This document shows positions 24,975-32,776 of a stretch of 64,000 bases of DNA, in pieces. The position numbers and the translations under genes were made by a program. This DNA comes from Lutibacter maritimus. GTDB lineage: Bacteria; Bacteroidota; Bacteroidia; Flavobacteriales; Flavobacteriaceae. Under the pieces are notes generated by a model. It did no database searches. It worked only from the letters and a program-made list of their open reading frames with translations, and was not told the DNA's origin. The stretch spans positions 574,071-638,070 of the forward strand of contig NZ_FOZP01000001.1 of NCBI RefSeq assembly GCF_900116115.1, read 5' to 3'. Position 1 is the first letter of the stretch; every line of letters begins with the position of its first letter.

Positions 24975-25008
24975 AATTTACAGTCGTATTACTAATTAAA
25001 AAAAAATT

Positions 25009-25047
25009 ATCGTGGGGACGACAGTTTTTTCAAAGGTTTTGCGGCTG
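25009..25047 (+). repeat. Repeat R1 of the GTGGGGACGAC family
   Basis: Core TCGT-GGGG-ACGA, a perfect small hairpin on the plus strand, then a T-rich stretch and TTTTGCGGCTGTTTTTTT. The 38 bases align with R2 along their length. Confidence 0.6.
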
Positions 25048-25103
25048 TTTTTTTCAAAATTTTAATAAAAACAGTTGTTTTAATCTTTTTAAAAATACTA
25101 CAC

Positions 25104-25141
25104 GTTGTGGGGACGACGAATTTCTAATGATTTTACAACTG
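25104..25141 (+). repeat. Repeat R2 of the GTGGGGACGAC family
   Basis: Core CGTTGT-GGGG-ACGACG pairs on the plus strand with one G-U pair, and the unit ends TTTTACAACTGTTTTTTT. Shares the 11-base GTGGGGACGAC exactly with R1. Confidence 0.6.
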
Positions 25142-25176
25142 TTTTTTTTTAACAACAACCTTTTTTAAACATTTGT

Positions 25177-25216
25177 GTTGTTTGGGGACAACAATTTTCT
25201 CAAATTATATTTTATA
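25177..25216 (+). repeat. Repeat R3 of the GGGGAC family
   Basis: Core GTTGT-TTGGGG-ACAAC, a five-base stem. It shares the 17 bases GGGGACAACAATTTTCT (25184-25200) exactly with R5. Confidence 0.6.
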
Positions 25217-25337
25217 GTAAATATTTAATCACAATACCTTTTTTATTTTTGTATTCAAAGTAAGGCATTAATGCATTAATTATATTTTTTTCGTGTTTAC
25301 TTTCTTTACTTTTGGGTTTACTCTTAACCGTTTTCAT
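25212..25337 (-). CDS. Possible 41-residue basic protein
   Basis: An ATG-to-TAA frame of 41 codons starting MKTVKSKPKSKESKHEKN and ending in IVIKYLL. It is Lys-rich (about a third Lys) and follows the CAP lipoprotein gene by 17 bases on the same strand. Its first 17 residues are highly basic and the rest is more hydrophobic. No family is recognised. It could be a real small gene of that operon or a chance frame; the last codons overlap repeat R3. Confidence 0.3.
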   Translation of the reverse strand: MKTVKSKPKSKESKHEKNIINALMPYFEYKNKKGIVIKYLL

Positions 25338-25354
25338 AATATTTTGAATTTAAG

Positions 25355-25858
25355 TTATTTTTTAATAAACATTTGTGTAAAATAATTTCTTCCAGTAGTA
25401 TTGCATTCTGTTGAAATTCCAAAATGTGTATAACTATCATTTTCAATAATTTCTCTGTGATGCTCACTTGCTATCCAAGCATCAAAAACTCCTTGCGCTG
25501 AATAATAGCCATATGCAACATTTTCTCCTACATTTTTAGCACCAACAGTTCTAACTAATTTTTCATTACGTTCTGGAAAATTATCGTGGTTTACCAAACC
25601 TGTTTCTAACATATAAGTGGTATGTGTTTTTGCAATTGTTGAAATAAAATCTAAGGTTTGTAATTCATTCAATCCTCTTTCACTTCTATAATTATTTACT
25701 AGATCTAAAATTTCTAATTCGATTTCAGAATATTCAACTTTTAGTTCACTAATTTGATTTACTTTATCAAAATAAATTCCATCATCTTCATTAGAACAAG
25801 CTGACATAGTTAAAACAACTGCAACTAGCAGTAACAGGTTAGATTTTAATAAATTCAT
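25355..25858 (-). CDS. CAP/SCP-domain lipoprotein
   Basis: A 167-residue lipoprotein: signal with lipobox VLTMSACSN (Cys about 21), then a CAP domain. Family residues are visible: His in HDNF, Glu in GENVA, and the HHRE stretch in WIASEHHREII (about 128-138), with NYRSERGLNELQTLD at the domain start as in bacterial SCP-like proteins. Such secreted proteins are of unclear function; some bind lipids or act at the cell wall. A folded leader with a repeat copy lies 43 bases before its ATG and may control it. Confidence 0.9.
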   Translation of the reverse strand: MNLLKSNLLLLVAVVLTMSACSNEDDGIYFDKVNQISELKVEYSEIELEILDLVNNYRSERGLNELQTLDFISTIAKTHTTYMLETGLVNHDNFPERNEKLVRTVGAKNVGENVAYGYYSAQGVFDAWIASEHHREIIENDSYTHFGISTECNTTGRNYFTQMFIKK

Positions 25859-25901
25859 TTTCTTGGGGTTTAAAGTTTGTTGATTTTATTATTATGAAAA
25901 A

Positions 25902-25973
25902 GCGACCGTAAATATTATCGTTATTATTACCGTTGTGGGGATAATTGAATGTTGATAAATAGTTTACGGCCGC
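25902..25973 (-). promoter_or_regulatory. Folded leader or attenuator before the CAP gene, with repeat R4
   Basis: On the minus strand GCGGCCGTAAA (25973-25963) pairs with TTTACGGTCGC (25912-25902): eleven base pairs, one of them G-U, in very AT-rich DNA. ATTATC/GATAAT (25914-25919 with 25940-25945) can form an inner stem. The loop includes repeat R4 (25931-25973). TTTTT follows the stem on the minus strand, as in a terminator. It begins 43 bases before the CAP ATG, so it may be an attenuator or the 3' end of a small RNA. Confidence 0.5.
25931..25973 (+). repeat. Repeat R4 of the GTGGGGA family
   Basis: CGTTGTGGGGATAATTG core (TTGT/ATAA pair allowing G-U), ending TTTACGGCCGC, which parallels TTTTGCGGC in R1. 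Its end forms one arm of the folded leader. Confidence 0.5.
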
Positions 25974-26221
25974 AAAGAATTTGCAGATATAACTTTTGAA
26001 AAAAAAATATATGTTTTGTAAGTGAATTGCAAAAATCTTGAATACTATAATATTCAAACAACGTAGAAATGTTGTTTTTTTCTGGATTTTTGCTGCTATT
26101 ATGGGTTGTAGCGCAAAATAGAAATCTTAAAAAGATTAATGATTGATTATTCATGTCTTTGGGGTTTTGGCTTTGTGTTTGGGGTTGATTTATTACTATT
26201 ACACTAATTTAATTTTAAAAA

Positions 26222-26318
26222 AAAGAGGTAGAAACAAGGTTCTTACTAACCATCTAACTTTTTAAAGCATTTTCGGATCACTTTAAATAAGTATGTGACT
26301 ACAGTGTGACTACCTCTT
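26222..26318 (-). ncRNA. Candidate structured small RNA or long terminator
   Basis: Closing arms AAGAGGTAG (26223-26231) and CTACCTCTT (26310-26318) are perfectly complementary, 9 pairs. Inside are TTTAAAG/CTTTAAA (26261-26267 with 26281-26287) and GGTT/AACC around 26238-26251, giving a branched fold. TGTGACTAC occurs twice in tandem (26294-26313). On the minus strand the closing stem is followed by at least seven T, as at the end of a transcript. It does not match tRNA, SRP RNA or tmRNA features I know. It lies inside the 595-base gap between the CAP and MarR genes. Confidence 0.4.
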
Positions 26319-26453
26319 AAGGGGTTGATTTACTTTTTCATTAATTCTTACTTTAATTTTTTTTAATTATTCTTACTAACTTTTGAGATTTTTTTAATTG
26401 AATATTTAGGGGTGTAAATAGTTAATTAAAAAAAACTTTTATTTTGGGGTGAT

Positions 26454-26900
26454 TTATTTATTTCTTAATTTTTCTAATAATATATTTAGAGTTTTAATTT
26501 CGCTTTCTGTTAAAGTATTAACTACTCCAGTTTCAAATTGTGGTTGAATTGTATCTATCTCTTCAAGTAATGCTATACCTTTGTCTGTGATAGTAATATC
26601 TACTTTCCTCCTATTTTCTTCATTTTGGACTCTTGATATTAATTTTTTTAACCTTAATTTTTCAACTAAACGAGTGGTGTTACTGTTTTTACTAACCATT
26701 TGGGCTGAAAGGGTTAACAAATCAGTAGGCTCACCATTTAAATCTCTCAAAGAACGTAAAACTTGATATTGTTGAATTGATAAAGCGTATTGTTTTAGAT
26801 GGTCTGAATATGTTTCAGTCATCCAATTACCTGTTTGTAATATGTTATCTATTGTATAACCAGGTAAGTTTAACTCATCCTTTTTATCATTTTTATTCAA
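26454..26900 (-). CDS. MarR-family transcription regulator
   Basis: A 148-residue winged-helix repressor-type protein. The recognition region is LLTLSAQMVSKNSNTTRLVE (about 62-81) and the wing is in RVQNEENRRKVDITITDKG (about 93-111) with the family Asp/Arg pattern NRRKVDI. The start is the TTG at 26900, the only sensible start in frame; a -7 box and a palindrome lie just upstream. MarR proteins usually repress themselves and a transporter or stress gene; no such target adjoins it here. Confidence 0.88.
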   Translation of the reverse strand: MNKNDKKDELNLPGYTIDNILQTGNWMTETYSDHLKQYALSIQQYQVLRSLRDLNGEPTDLLTLSAQMVSKNSNTTRLVEKLRLKKLISRVQNEENRRKVDITITDKGIALLEEIDTIQPQFETGVVNTLTESEIKTLNILLEKLRNK

Positions 26901-26925
26901 CTTCGGGGGGACAACAATTTTCTAT
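26901..26925 (+). repeat. Repeat R5 of the GGGGAC family
   Basis: Contains GGGGACAACAATTTTCT (26907-26923), identical over 17 bases to R3 at 25184-25200. It lies in the leader directly before the MarR TTG start. Confidence 0.6.
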
Positions 26926-26952
26926 ACTACTATTGTATAGACATCAAATGTA
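26922..26952 (-). promoter_or_regulatory. MarR promoter and operator-like palindrome
   Basis: TACATTTG on the minus strand at 26945-26952 is a -7 box. CTATAC-N7-GTATAG (26922-26940) lies where transcription would start, and TGTATATACA (26949-26958) overlaps the box. This fits self-repression by the MarR protein, as is usual in the family. Confidence 0.55.
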
Positions 26953-26958
26953 TATACA

Positions 26959-27219
26959 ATTATTATATTAAACAAATTTTTTTGTTAAAAACTTTGCATT
27001 TGTACTGAAAAAAAAATGTTTTTTTGAAGTTAAACAAATATTTAAATACTGATATAAGTACTTAATAATTAGCTAAAAGGCTATATTTTAAAGGGCTTTT
27101 GGTAATTGTATAATGTGAAATACTTAAAAAAAATATACAACTGATAAAAATGTATTTTTTTTAAATATTATAAAAAATTGTTAATAAATTTGAATTACCA
27201 CTACTAATAAAGTATAAAA
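26959..27219. other. AT-rich spacer with nothing recognised
   Basis: Part of a 319-base gap between the MarR promoter and the end of the cytochrome c gene. No terminator, small gene or repeat could be supported here. Confidence 0.5.
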
Positions 27220-27720
27220 TTAATTAAAAAGCCTGTTGCCTCTACCCTTTCCATTTCCCATTCCGCTAGAATGTTGATTATTAAAATGTGATTGAAACCA
27301 AACTGGAGTTTCTATTTCATTTTCAAAAATATATTCAGAAATCTTCTCAATATCATTTTTATTAAAGTTCTGTTTTGGCATTACTTTAAATTTCATTACT
27401 GCCCCTCTCATTAATGCATTTTCTTCTTTGGGATCTATAACCCAGTTTGTAAATGCTTCCATAAATTCCATTTTATTTGGGTAAGACATTGAGTACCTTC
27501 TTTTTATAGCAGCCATTGGTGGCGCAATAATTTCGTCATGTGATTTTGAAACTACAGAATGACAAGCGTAGCAATTTTGCTGCATTAGTTTTAAACCTTC
27601 ATTTTCAGTTAAACTAGCTATACCGCCATCCTTTTCAATTTGTTTTACCTCTTTTTTAGAATCTGTACAGCTTGATAATAATAATCCGCCTATTATTAAA
27701 GTTAAAAATAGCTTTTTCAT
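27220..27720 (-). CDS. Monohaem cytochrome c lipoprotein
   Basis: A 166-residue lipoprotein: signal with LLLSSCTDS (Cys about 18), then a class I-like c-type domain with haem motif CYACH near 51-55 and a candidate axial Met in VMKFKVMPKQNF near 112. The C-terminal tail is Gly/Asn/Arg-rich (SSGMGNGKGRGN). It should carry electrons in the periplasm. It follows a DUF2202 gene by 15 bases and is probably co-transcribed with it; the joint role is unknown. Confidence 0.88.
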   Translation of the reverse strand: MKKLFLTLIIGGLLLSSCTDSKKEVKQIEKDGGIASLTENEGLKLMQQNCYACHSVVSKSHDEIIAPPMAAIKRRYSMSYPNKMEFMEAFTNWVIDPKEENALMRGAVMKFKVMPKQNFNKNDIEKISEYIFENEIETPVWFQSHFNNQHSSGMGNGKGRGNRLFN

Positions 27721-27735
27721 TTATATATGTTTATA

Positions 27736-28377
27736 TTAATTAGAACCACATTTTTCGTTTGATGTTGTTACAATACTATCAAAATATTCTTGAGAAATAA
27801 ATTCTGGCATATATTCTCCATTATTTTGTAATACCTGGCTATGAAAACTTCTTAAATGATTTATTGAACCACATTTTAATGAACCATAAAGCGAAAGCAA
27901 ATCTGATTTATCTGTTCTTAGCTCATTTAATGCTAAATCCCTGATGTCTAAATCTTCAATTTTATCTCCCACTTTTAAAGCTTCTATAAGTGAAATACTT
28001 GACTGCTCAATTAACTCATTATAAATTGCTTGCAGTGCCGAATTATTAAAAACCCCAATTTCTGTTGATGCAGGATCATCAATATTATATGTATTTAATA
28101 ACTGTAGTACATTACTCATGTGTTGAACTTCACTATTAGAAATATTTTTAAAAATTTGCATATTATATTTTTCAAAAGAAAATAAATAAACATCCCTTGC
28201 CAATTTTTCTTCTTCTCGTAAAAATAATAAATCATCTAATTCATTAGTCGTTAAACTGATTTGTGTGGCTGTTTCATCATTGATTCCTGTTGCAGTAACA
28301 GCATCTATCTCATCATTTGAACAACTTGTAATTATTAAAGAGGATAGTATAACAATTACTAAAAATATATTTTTCAT
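27736..28377 (-). CDS. DUF2202 ferritin-like lipoprotein
   Basis: A 213-residue lipoprotein: MKNIFLVIVILSSLIITSC signal, then a helical domain with FLREEEKLARDVYLF (about 52-66), EVQHMSNVLQLL and HLRSFHSQVL, the Glu/His pattern of DUF2202, a ferritin-like family. Metal binding by those Glu/His residues is likely but not shown. Paired with cytochrome c, so a redox or oxidative-stress role in the periplasm is a fair guess. Confidence 0.85.
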   Translation of the reverse strand: MKNIFLVIVILSSLIITSCSNDEIDAVTATGINDETATQISLTTNELDDLLFLREEEKLARDVYLFSFEKYNMQIFKNISNSEVQHMSNVLQLLNTYNIDDPASTEIGVFNNSALQAIYNELIEQSSISLIEALKVGDKIEDLDIRDLALNELRTDKSDLLSLYGSLKCGSINHLRSFHSQVLQNNGEYMPEFISQEYFDSIVTTSNEKCGSN

Positions 28378-28485
28378 AAATTTAAATATTTAATTAATTA
28401 TAATAACTCTTTGACCACTATTTTTTAGAAAGGTTTAAATTGATAATTGTAACAAATGTTGCTATAAAACAATATTTTTTAAACA

Positions 28486-28512
28486 AAAAAAGCTCTCAAA
28501 AATTGAGAGCTT
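28486..28512 (-). terminator. Terminator of typA
   Basis: Stem AGCTCTCAA with its complement and a T run of seven on the minus strand, 25 bases past the typA stop codon. Confidence 0.88.
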
Positions 28513-28536
28513 ATTAACTATATAGTATATTTTAAA

Positions 28537-30306
28537 TTATCTAAAAGAAATTTTACGCATACGTAAACTTTGTGGAGTAACTTCTAAATACTCATCATCT
28601 TTTATATATTCCATACATTCTTCTAACGAATAATCTGTTTTTGGGGTAATTTTTACACCATCATCAGTACCAGAAGCACGTACATTTGTCAGTTTTTTAC
28701 CTTTTATAAGGTTAACTGCCATATCTTCTTGCTTGTTGTTTTCACCAACAACTTGTCCTTTATATATTTCTTGGTTTGGATCAATAAAGAATTTTCCCCT
28801 ATCTTGTAATTTATCAATAGAATAAGCTGTTGCTTTACCTGTTTCAGAAGAAACAATTGCACCATTATTTGATGTTGAAATATCTCCTTTAAAAGCATCA
28901 AAACCTCTTAATCTGTGGTTAATAATTGCTTCACCCTGTGTTGCAGTTAATATTTTATTTCGCAAACCTATTAAACCACGCGAAGGAATATCAAACTCTA
29001 AATGTTGTAAATCTCCTTTTGGTTCCATTACTAGCAAATCACCTTTTCTTAAAGTAACCAAGTTAATTGCTTTACTTGCAGATTCTTCTGGCACATTAAT
29101 AACCAACGTTTCGTAAGGTTCACATTTAATACCATCAATTTCTTTAATAATTACTTTTGGTCTTCCAACTTGAAACTCGTACCCTTCTCTACGCATTGTT
29201 TCAATAAGAACTGATAAATGTAAAATTCCTCTACCAAAAACATTAAATTTATCTTCAGTATCTGTTTCCTCTACTCTTAACGCTAAATTCTTTTCAATTT
29301 CTTTAAATAATCTATCTCTTAAGTGTCTGGATGTTACATACTTACCTTCTTTACCATAAAATGGAGAATTATTAATTGTAAATAACATACTCATGGTAGG
29401 TTCATCTACTTTTAATCTTGGTAATGGTTCAGGATTTTCTAAATCGGCAATTGTATCTCCAATATCAAACCCATCAACACCTGTAATTGCACAAATATCA
29501 CCACTTCTTACTTTTTCAGCTCTGTCTTTTCCTAAACCTTCAAAAGTATGTAATTCTTTAATACGAACTTTTTTAGTAGAACCATCAGCTTTACAAAGCA
29601 TATAATCTTTTCCTTCAACTAAATCTCCTCTAAATACACGTCCAATTGCAATTCTACCAACAAATGAAGTAAAGTCTAAAGATGTAATTTGCATTTGTGG
29701 TGTTCCTTCAAAATAAGGGGCTTCAGGGATATATTCAATAATTGCATCTAATAAAGAAACAATGTTGTCGGTTTCATTTTTCCAATCATCACTCATCCAA
29801 CCATTTTTAGCAGAGCCATAAATAGTTTTAAATTCTAATTGTTCTTCAGTAGCATCTAATGCAAACATTAAATCAAATACTTTTTCGTGAACTAAATCTG
29901 GTGTACAATTTGGTTTATCTACTTTATTAACAACTACAATTGGAGTTAATCCTAATTCTAAAGCTTTACCTAGTACAAAACGTGTTTGAGGCATTGGTCC
30001 TTCAAAAGCATCAACTAATAATAATACACCATCAGCCATTTTTAAAACACGCTCTACTTCTCCACCAAAATCGGCGTGACCTGGAGTGTCTATAATGTTG
30101 ATTTTAACACCTTTATAAATTATAGAAACGTTTTTAGAAAGAATTGTAATTCCTCTTTCTCTTTCTAAATCATTATTATCTAATAATAAATCAGTTCTTA
30201 CTTTACGCTCATCTAATATATGAGCTTGGTCAATTATTTTATCAACCAAAGTTGTTTTACCGTGGTCAACGTGTGCTATAATAGCGATGTTTCTAATAGA
30301 TTGCAT
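28537..30306 (-). CDS. typA: Ribosome-associated GTPase TypA/BipA
   Basis: A 589-residue translational GTPase. G1 is AHVDHGKTT (about 10-18), G2 lies in RGITILSKN, G3 is DTPGHADFGGEVERVL and G4 is NKVD. EF-G-like domains II, III and V and the TypA-specific C-terminal domain follow. It binds the ribosome and helps assembly or translation under stress and cold. The start is ATG 30306 (MQSIRNIAIIAHVDHG), not the longer frame from 30330, since the -7 box TACTTTTG lies at 30328-30335. Confidence 0.96.
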   Translation of the reverse strand: MQSIRNIAIIAHVDHGKTTLVDKIIDQAHILDERKVRTDLLLDNNDLERERGITILSKNVSIIYKGVKINIIDTPGHADFGGEVERVLKMADGVLLLVDAFEGPMPQTRFVLGKALELGLTPIVVVNKVDKPNCTPDLVHEKVFDLMFALDATEEQLEFKTIYGSAKNGWMSDDWKNETDNIVSLLDAIIEYIPEAPYFEGTPQMQITSLDFTSFVGRIAIGRVFRGDLVEGKDYMLCKADGSTKKVRIKELHTFEGLGKDRAEKVRSGDICAITGVDGFDIGDTIADLENPEPLPRLKVDEPTMSMLFTINNSPFYGKEGKYVTSRHLRDRLFKEIEKNLALRVEETDTEDKFNVFGRGILHLSVLIETMRREGYEFQVGRPKVIIKEIDGIKCEPYETLVINVPEESASKAINLVTLRKGDLLVMEPKGDLQHLEFDIPSRGLIGLRNKILTATQGEAIINHRLRGFDAFKGDISTSNNGAIVSSETGKATAYSIDKLQDRGKFFIDPNQEIYKGQVVGENNKQEDMAVNLIKGKKLTNVRASGTDDGVKITPKTDYSLEECMEYIKDDEYLEVTPQSLRMRKISFR

Positions 30307-30327
30307 ATTTGATTTTTTAAGCAGGTG

Positions 30328-30335
30328 CAAAAGTA
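30328..30335 (-). promoter_or_regulatory. -7 box TACTTTTG for typA
   Basis: Exact TAnnTTTG on the minus strand, 21 bases before ATG 30306; it overlaps the longer alternative start. Confidence 0.6.
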
Positions 30336-30410
30336 GTTGATTTATTTTGTTTTTTACTATATTAGTTTAAATAATAATTTTAAATTAATATGCTGATTTA
30401 CAAAGGCATA

Positions 30411-30438
30411 AAAAAAGAGCTACTAGTAGCTCTTTTTT
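30411..30438. terminator. Terminator of the proline dehydrogenase gene
   Basis: Perfect palindrome AAAAGAGCTACTAGTAGCTCTTTT with runs of A and T on either side, 19 bases after the stop codon at 30457. Confidence 0.88.
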
Positions 30439-30456
30439 TATATTTAAAATATTGGA

Positions 30457-31623
30457 TTAAATTTTCCTTCTTTCTCGTTCTGTTTTTAATAAATTTAACT
30501 CTCTACTAGTTTGCCCAGCAACAGATGTGTTTTCTTCTGCTCTTCTAATTAAATATGGCATAACATCTCTCACTGGTCCGAAAGGAAGATATTTTGCTAC
30601 ATTAAAGCCTTCTTTTGCAAGATTGTAGCTAATATGATCACTCATACCATACAATTGTCCAAACCAAACTCTTTTATCATTTTTATCTAATCCAGATTTT
30701 GCAATTAAATCCATTAATAAGTACGAACTTTCTTCATTATGAGTTCCTGCAAAAATAGCCATGTCATCAATATTTTTAAACATGTAGGTTAAAACATCAT
30801 CAAACATTTTATCGGTTGCAGCTTTATTTTTACAAATAGGATCTTTATAACCATATTCATCGGCACGTTCGCGTTCTTTTTCCATATAAGCACCACGCAC
30901 TAATTTCATTCCAATTTTAAAACCTTGCTCCTTAGCTCTTGTGTGCAATTCTTTCAAATAATCTAATCTATCCCAACGATATAACTGTAATGTTCCAAAT
31001 ACAATTACTTTCTTTTTATTGTATTTTTTCATCATTGCTTCAATTAAATCATCTGCAGCGCCTTGCATCCAAGTTTCTTCAGCATCAATTAATAATGGCA
31101 CATCTCTTTCGTAAGCAGCTTTACTAACAATATTATAGCGTTCTTTAATTCTTTTCCATTCAACTTCTTCATGAGCAGTTAAAGGTGTGCCTTCTGTCAT
31201 TTTTTGATATAAACTTAATTTACCAAATCCAGTAGGTTTAAAAACTGCGAATGGAATACTTTTACGTTCTGTACCAAATTTTATGGTATTTAACGTTTTT
31301 TCCATTGCTAAATCAAATTGTTCTTCAACTTCTTTCCCTTCTGCTGAATAATCTAAGACTGAATGTACATTTTTTGTATACATTTTATCTATAGTTGGCA
31401 TGCAATCTTTTTCAGTAACACCACCACAAAAATGATCAAAAACGGTTGCTCTAATAATACCTTCAACAGGAAGATGTGTTTTTAAAGCAAATTTTGTTAC
31501 AGCCGTTCCAATTTTAACAAGTGGCTCCCTTTTTATCATTTCAAACAAATAAAAAGCTCTATCAAGCTCTGAATTAGTTTTTAAAGCAAAAGCTACTTCT
31601 GTATTATTAAATATTTTTTCCAT
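30457..31623 (-). CDS. Proline dehydrogenase
   Basis: A 388-residue single-function PRODH, the FAD enzyme that oxidises proline to pyrroline-5-carboxylate. Barrel motifs seen include LLIDAEETWMQ (about 190-200), GMKLVRGAYMEKER (about 240-253), FAGTHNEESS and YLPFGPVRDVMPYLIRRAEEN at the C-terminus, with the paired Arg that holds substrate carboxylate. No aldehyde dehydrogenase part is attached, so P5C is oxidised by another protein. Divergent from aroB with 85 bases between. Confidence 0.93.
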   Translation of the reverse strand: MEKIFNNTEVAFALKTNSELDRAFYLFEMIKREPLVKIGTAVTKFALKTHLPVEGIIRATVFDHFCGGVTEKDCMPTIDKMYTKNVHSVLDYSAEGKEVEEQFDLAMEKTLNTIKFGTERKSIPFAVFKPTGFGKLSLYQKMTEGTPLTAHEEVEWKRIKERYNIVSKAAYERDVPLLIDAEETWMQGAADDLIEAMMKKYNKKKVIVFGTLQLYRWDRLDYLKELHTRAKEQGFKIGMKLVRGAYMEKERERADEYGYKDPICKNKAATDKMFDDVLTYMFKNIDDMAIFAGTHNEESSYLLMDLIAKSGLDKNDKRVWFGQLYGMSDHISYNLAKEGFNVAKYLPFGPVRDVMPYLIRRAEENTSVAGQTSRELNLLKTERERRKI

Positions 31624-31639
31624 TATATAAGTATTTATA

Positions 31640-31647
31640 CAAAGATA
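31640..31647 (-). promoter_or_regulatory. -7 box TATCTTTG for the proline dehydrogenase gene
   Basis: Exact TAnnTTTG on the minus strand, 16 bases before ATG 31623. Confidence 0.6.
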
Positions 31648-31683
31648 GTTTTCAAACAGTTCATATTTTTAAATTTTTATCTT

Positions 31684-31691
31684 TAATTTTG
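31684..31691 (+). promoter_or_regulatory. -7 box TAATTTTG for aroB
   Basis: Exact TAnnTTTG, 17 bases before ATG 31709. Confidence 0.6.
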
Positions 31692-31708
31692 CGCAAATTT
31701 TATCCAAA

Positions 31709-32776
31709 ATGACACCTATTTTATCCAATAATTACTACGTTAACTTTCAAGATGATGCTTACAAGAAATTAAACAGTTTTGTAGCCAATTATAATCCATC
31801 AATTATATTTGTTTTAGTTGATGAAAATACGAATGAAAACTGCTTACCAATACTACTGCAAAAACTTGAATGTAAGGTAATTATAGAGATTATTGAAATA
31901 GAATCTGGTGAAGAAAATAAAAATTTAGATACCTGCTCAGGTGTTTGGCATGCGCTTACAGAATTAGGCGCTGACAGAAAAAGCTTATTAATTAACTTAG
32001 GTGGTGGTGTAATTACAGATTTAGGTGGTTTTGTAGCATCTTGCTTTAAGCGAGGAATTGCTTTTGTAAATATTCCAACAACTTTATTAAGTATGGTTGA
32101 TGCTTCTGTTGGTGGAAAAACTGGGGTTGATTTAGGTGTTTTAAAAAACCAAATTGGTTTGTTTTCTGACCCAGAAATGGTGCTTATAGATACTACTTAT
32201 TTAGATACAATTTCAGAAAGAGAATTACGCTCTGGTTTAGCTGAAATATTAAAATATGGACTCTCTTATGATGTTAAATTATGGAATGAAATAATATCAT
32301 TTAATGAATTGTCAATCAAAAATATAAGTAAATTAATTCATCGTTCAATTCAAATAAAAAATGAGGTAGTTACTGAAGATCCTAAAGAAACTGGCTTGCG
32401 TAAAATTTTAAACTTCGGACATACATTAGGGCACGCTGTAGAATCTTATTTTTTAGAAACTGAAACTAAAGAAAAGCTAACCCACGGTGAAGCGATTGTT
32501 ATTGGAATGATTACCGAAACTTTTATATCTCAAAAATTATTAAATTTTCCTGAAAATAAATTAGCTGAAATAAAAGAAGTGCTAATTAAAATTTATGGAA
32601 AAATAACTATTGAACCTGCTGATTATCAACCAATATTAGATTTGTTAATCCACGATAAAAAGAATGTTGGTGGTAAAGTTAATTTCGTTTTACTATCTGA
32701 TTTTGAAAAGTTTAAATTAGATAGTAAAGTTGAAAAAGAACTTTTAATTGCTGCTTTAGATTTTTATAACGTTTAA
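31709..32776 (+). CDS. aroB: 3-dehydroquinate synthase
   Basis: A 355-residue enzyme making dehydroquinate from DAHP, step two of the shikimate pathway. NAD-binding GGGVITDLGGFVAS (about 98-111) and the family block PTTLLSMVDASVGGKTGVD (about 127-145) are clear, and metal ligands lie in LAEILKYG and NFGHTLGHAVE. Single gene; it runs four bases into the convergent bshA gene. Confidence 0.96.
   Translation: MTPILSNNYYVNFQDDAYKKLNSFVANYNPSIIFVLVDENTNENCLPILLQKLECKVIIEIIEIESGEENKNLDTCSGVWHALTELGADRKSLLINLGGGVITDLGGFVASCFKRGIAFVNIPTTLLSMVDASVGGKTGVDLGVLKNQIGLFSDPEMVLIDTTYLDTISERELRSGLAEILKYGLSYDVKLWNEIISFNELSIKNISKLIHRSIQIKNEVVTEDPKETGLRKILNFGHTLGHAVESYFLETETKEKLTHGEAIVIGMITETFISQKLLNFPENKLAEIKEVLIKIYGKITIEPADYQPILDLLIHDKKNVGGKVNFVLLSDFEKFKLDSKVEKELLIAALDFYNV

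Noticed and set aside
25104-25139. A 36-base unit starting GTTGTG and ending ACAAC, like a type II-C or VI-B CRISPR repeat
   Set aside because: The related copies differ greatly in length and sequence, spacing is irregular, and no cas gene is near, so this is not a CRISPR array.
25927-26154. A 75-codon frame before the CAP gene
   Set aside because: It overlaps the folded leader and repeat R4 and has low-complexity, Phe/Asn-rich composition; more likely an untranslated leader.
26222-26318. Identification as SRP RNA, tmRNA or 6S RNA
   Set aside because: The conserved SRP tip, the tmRNA tRNA-like ends and the long central 6S bubble are not visible.
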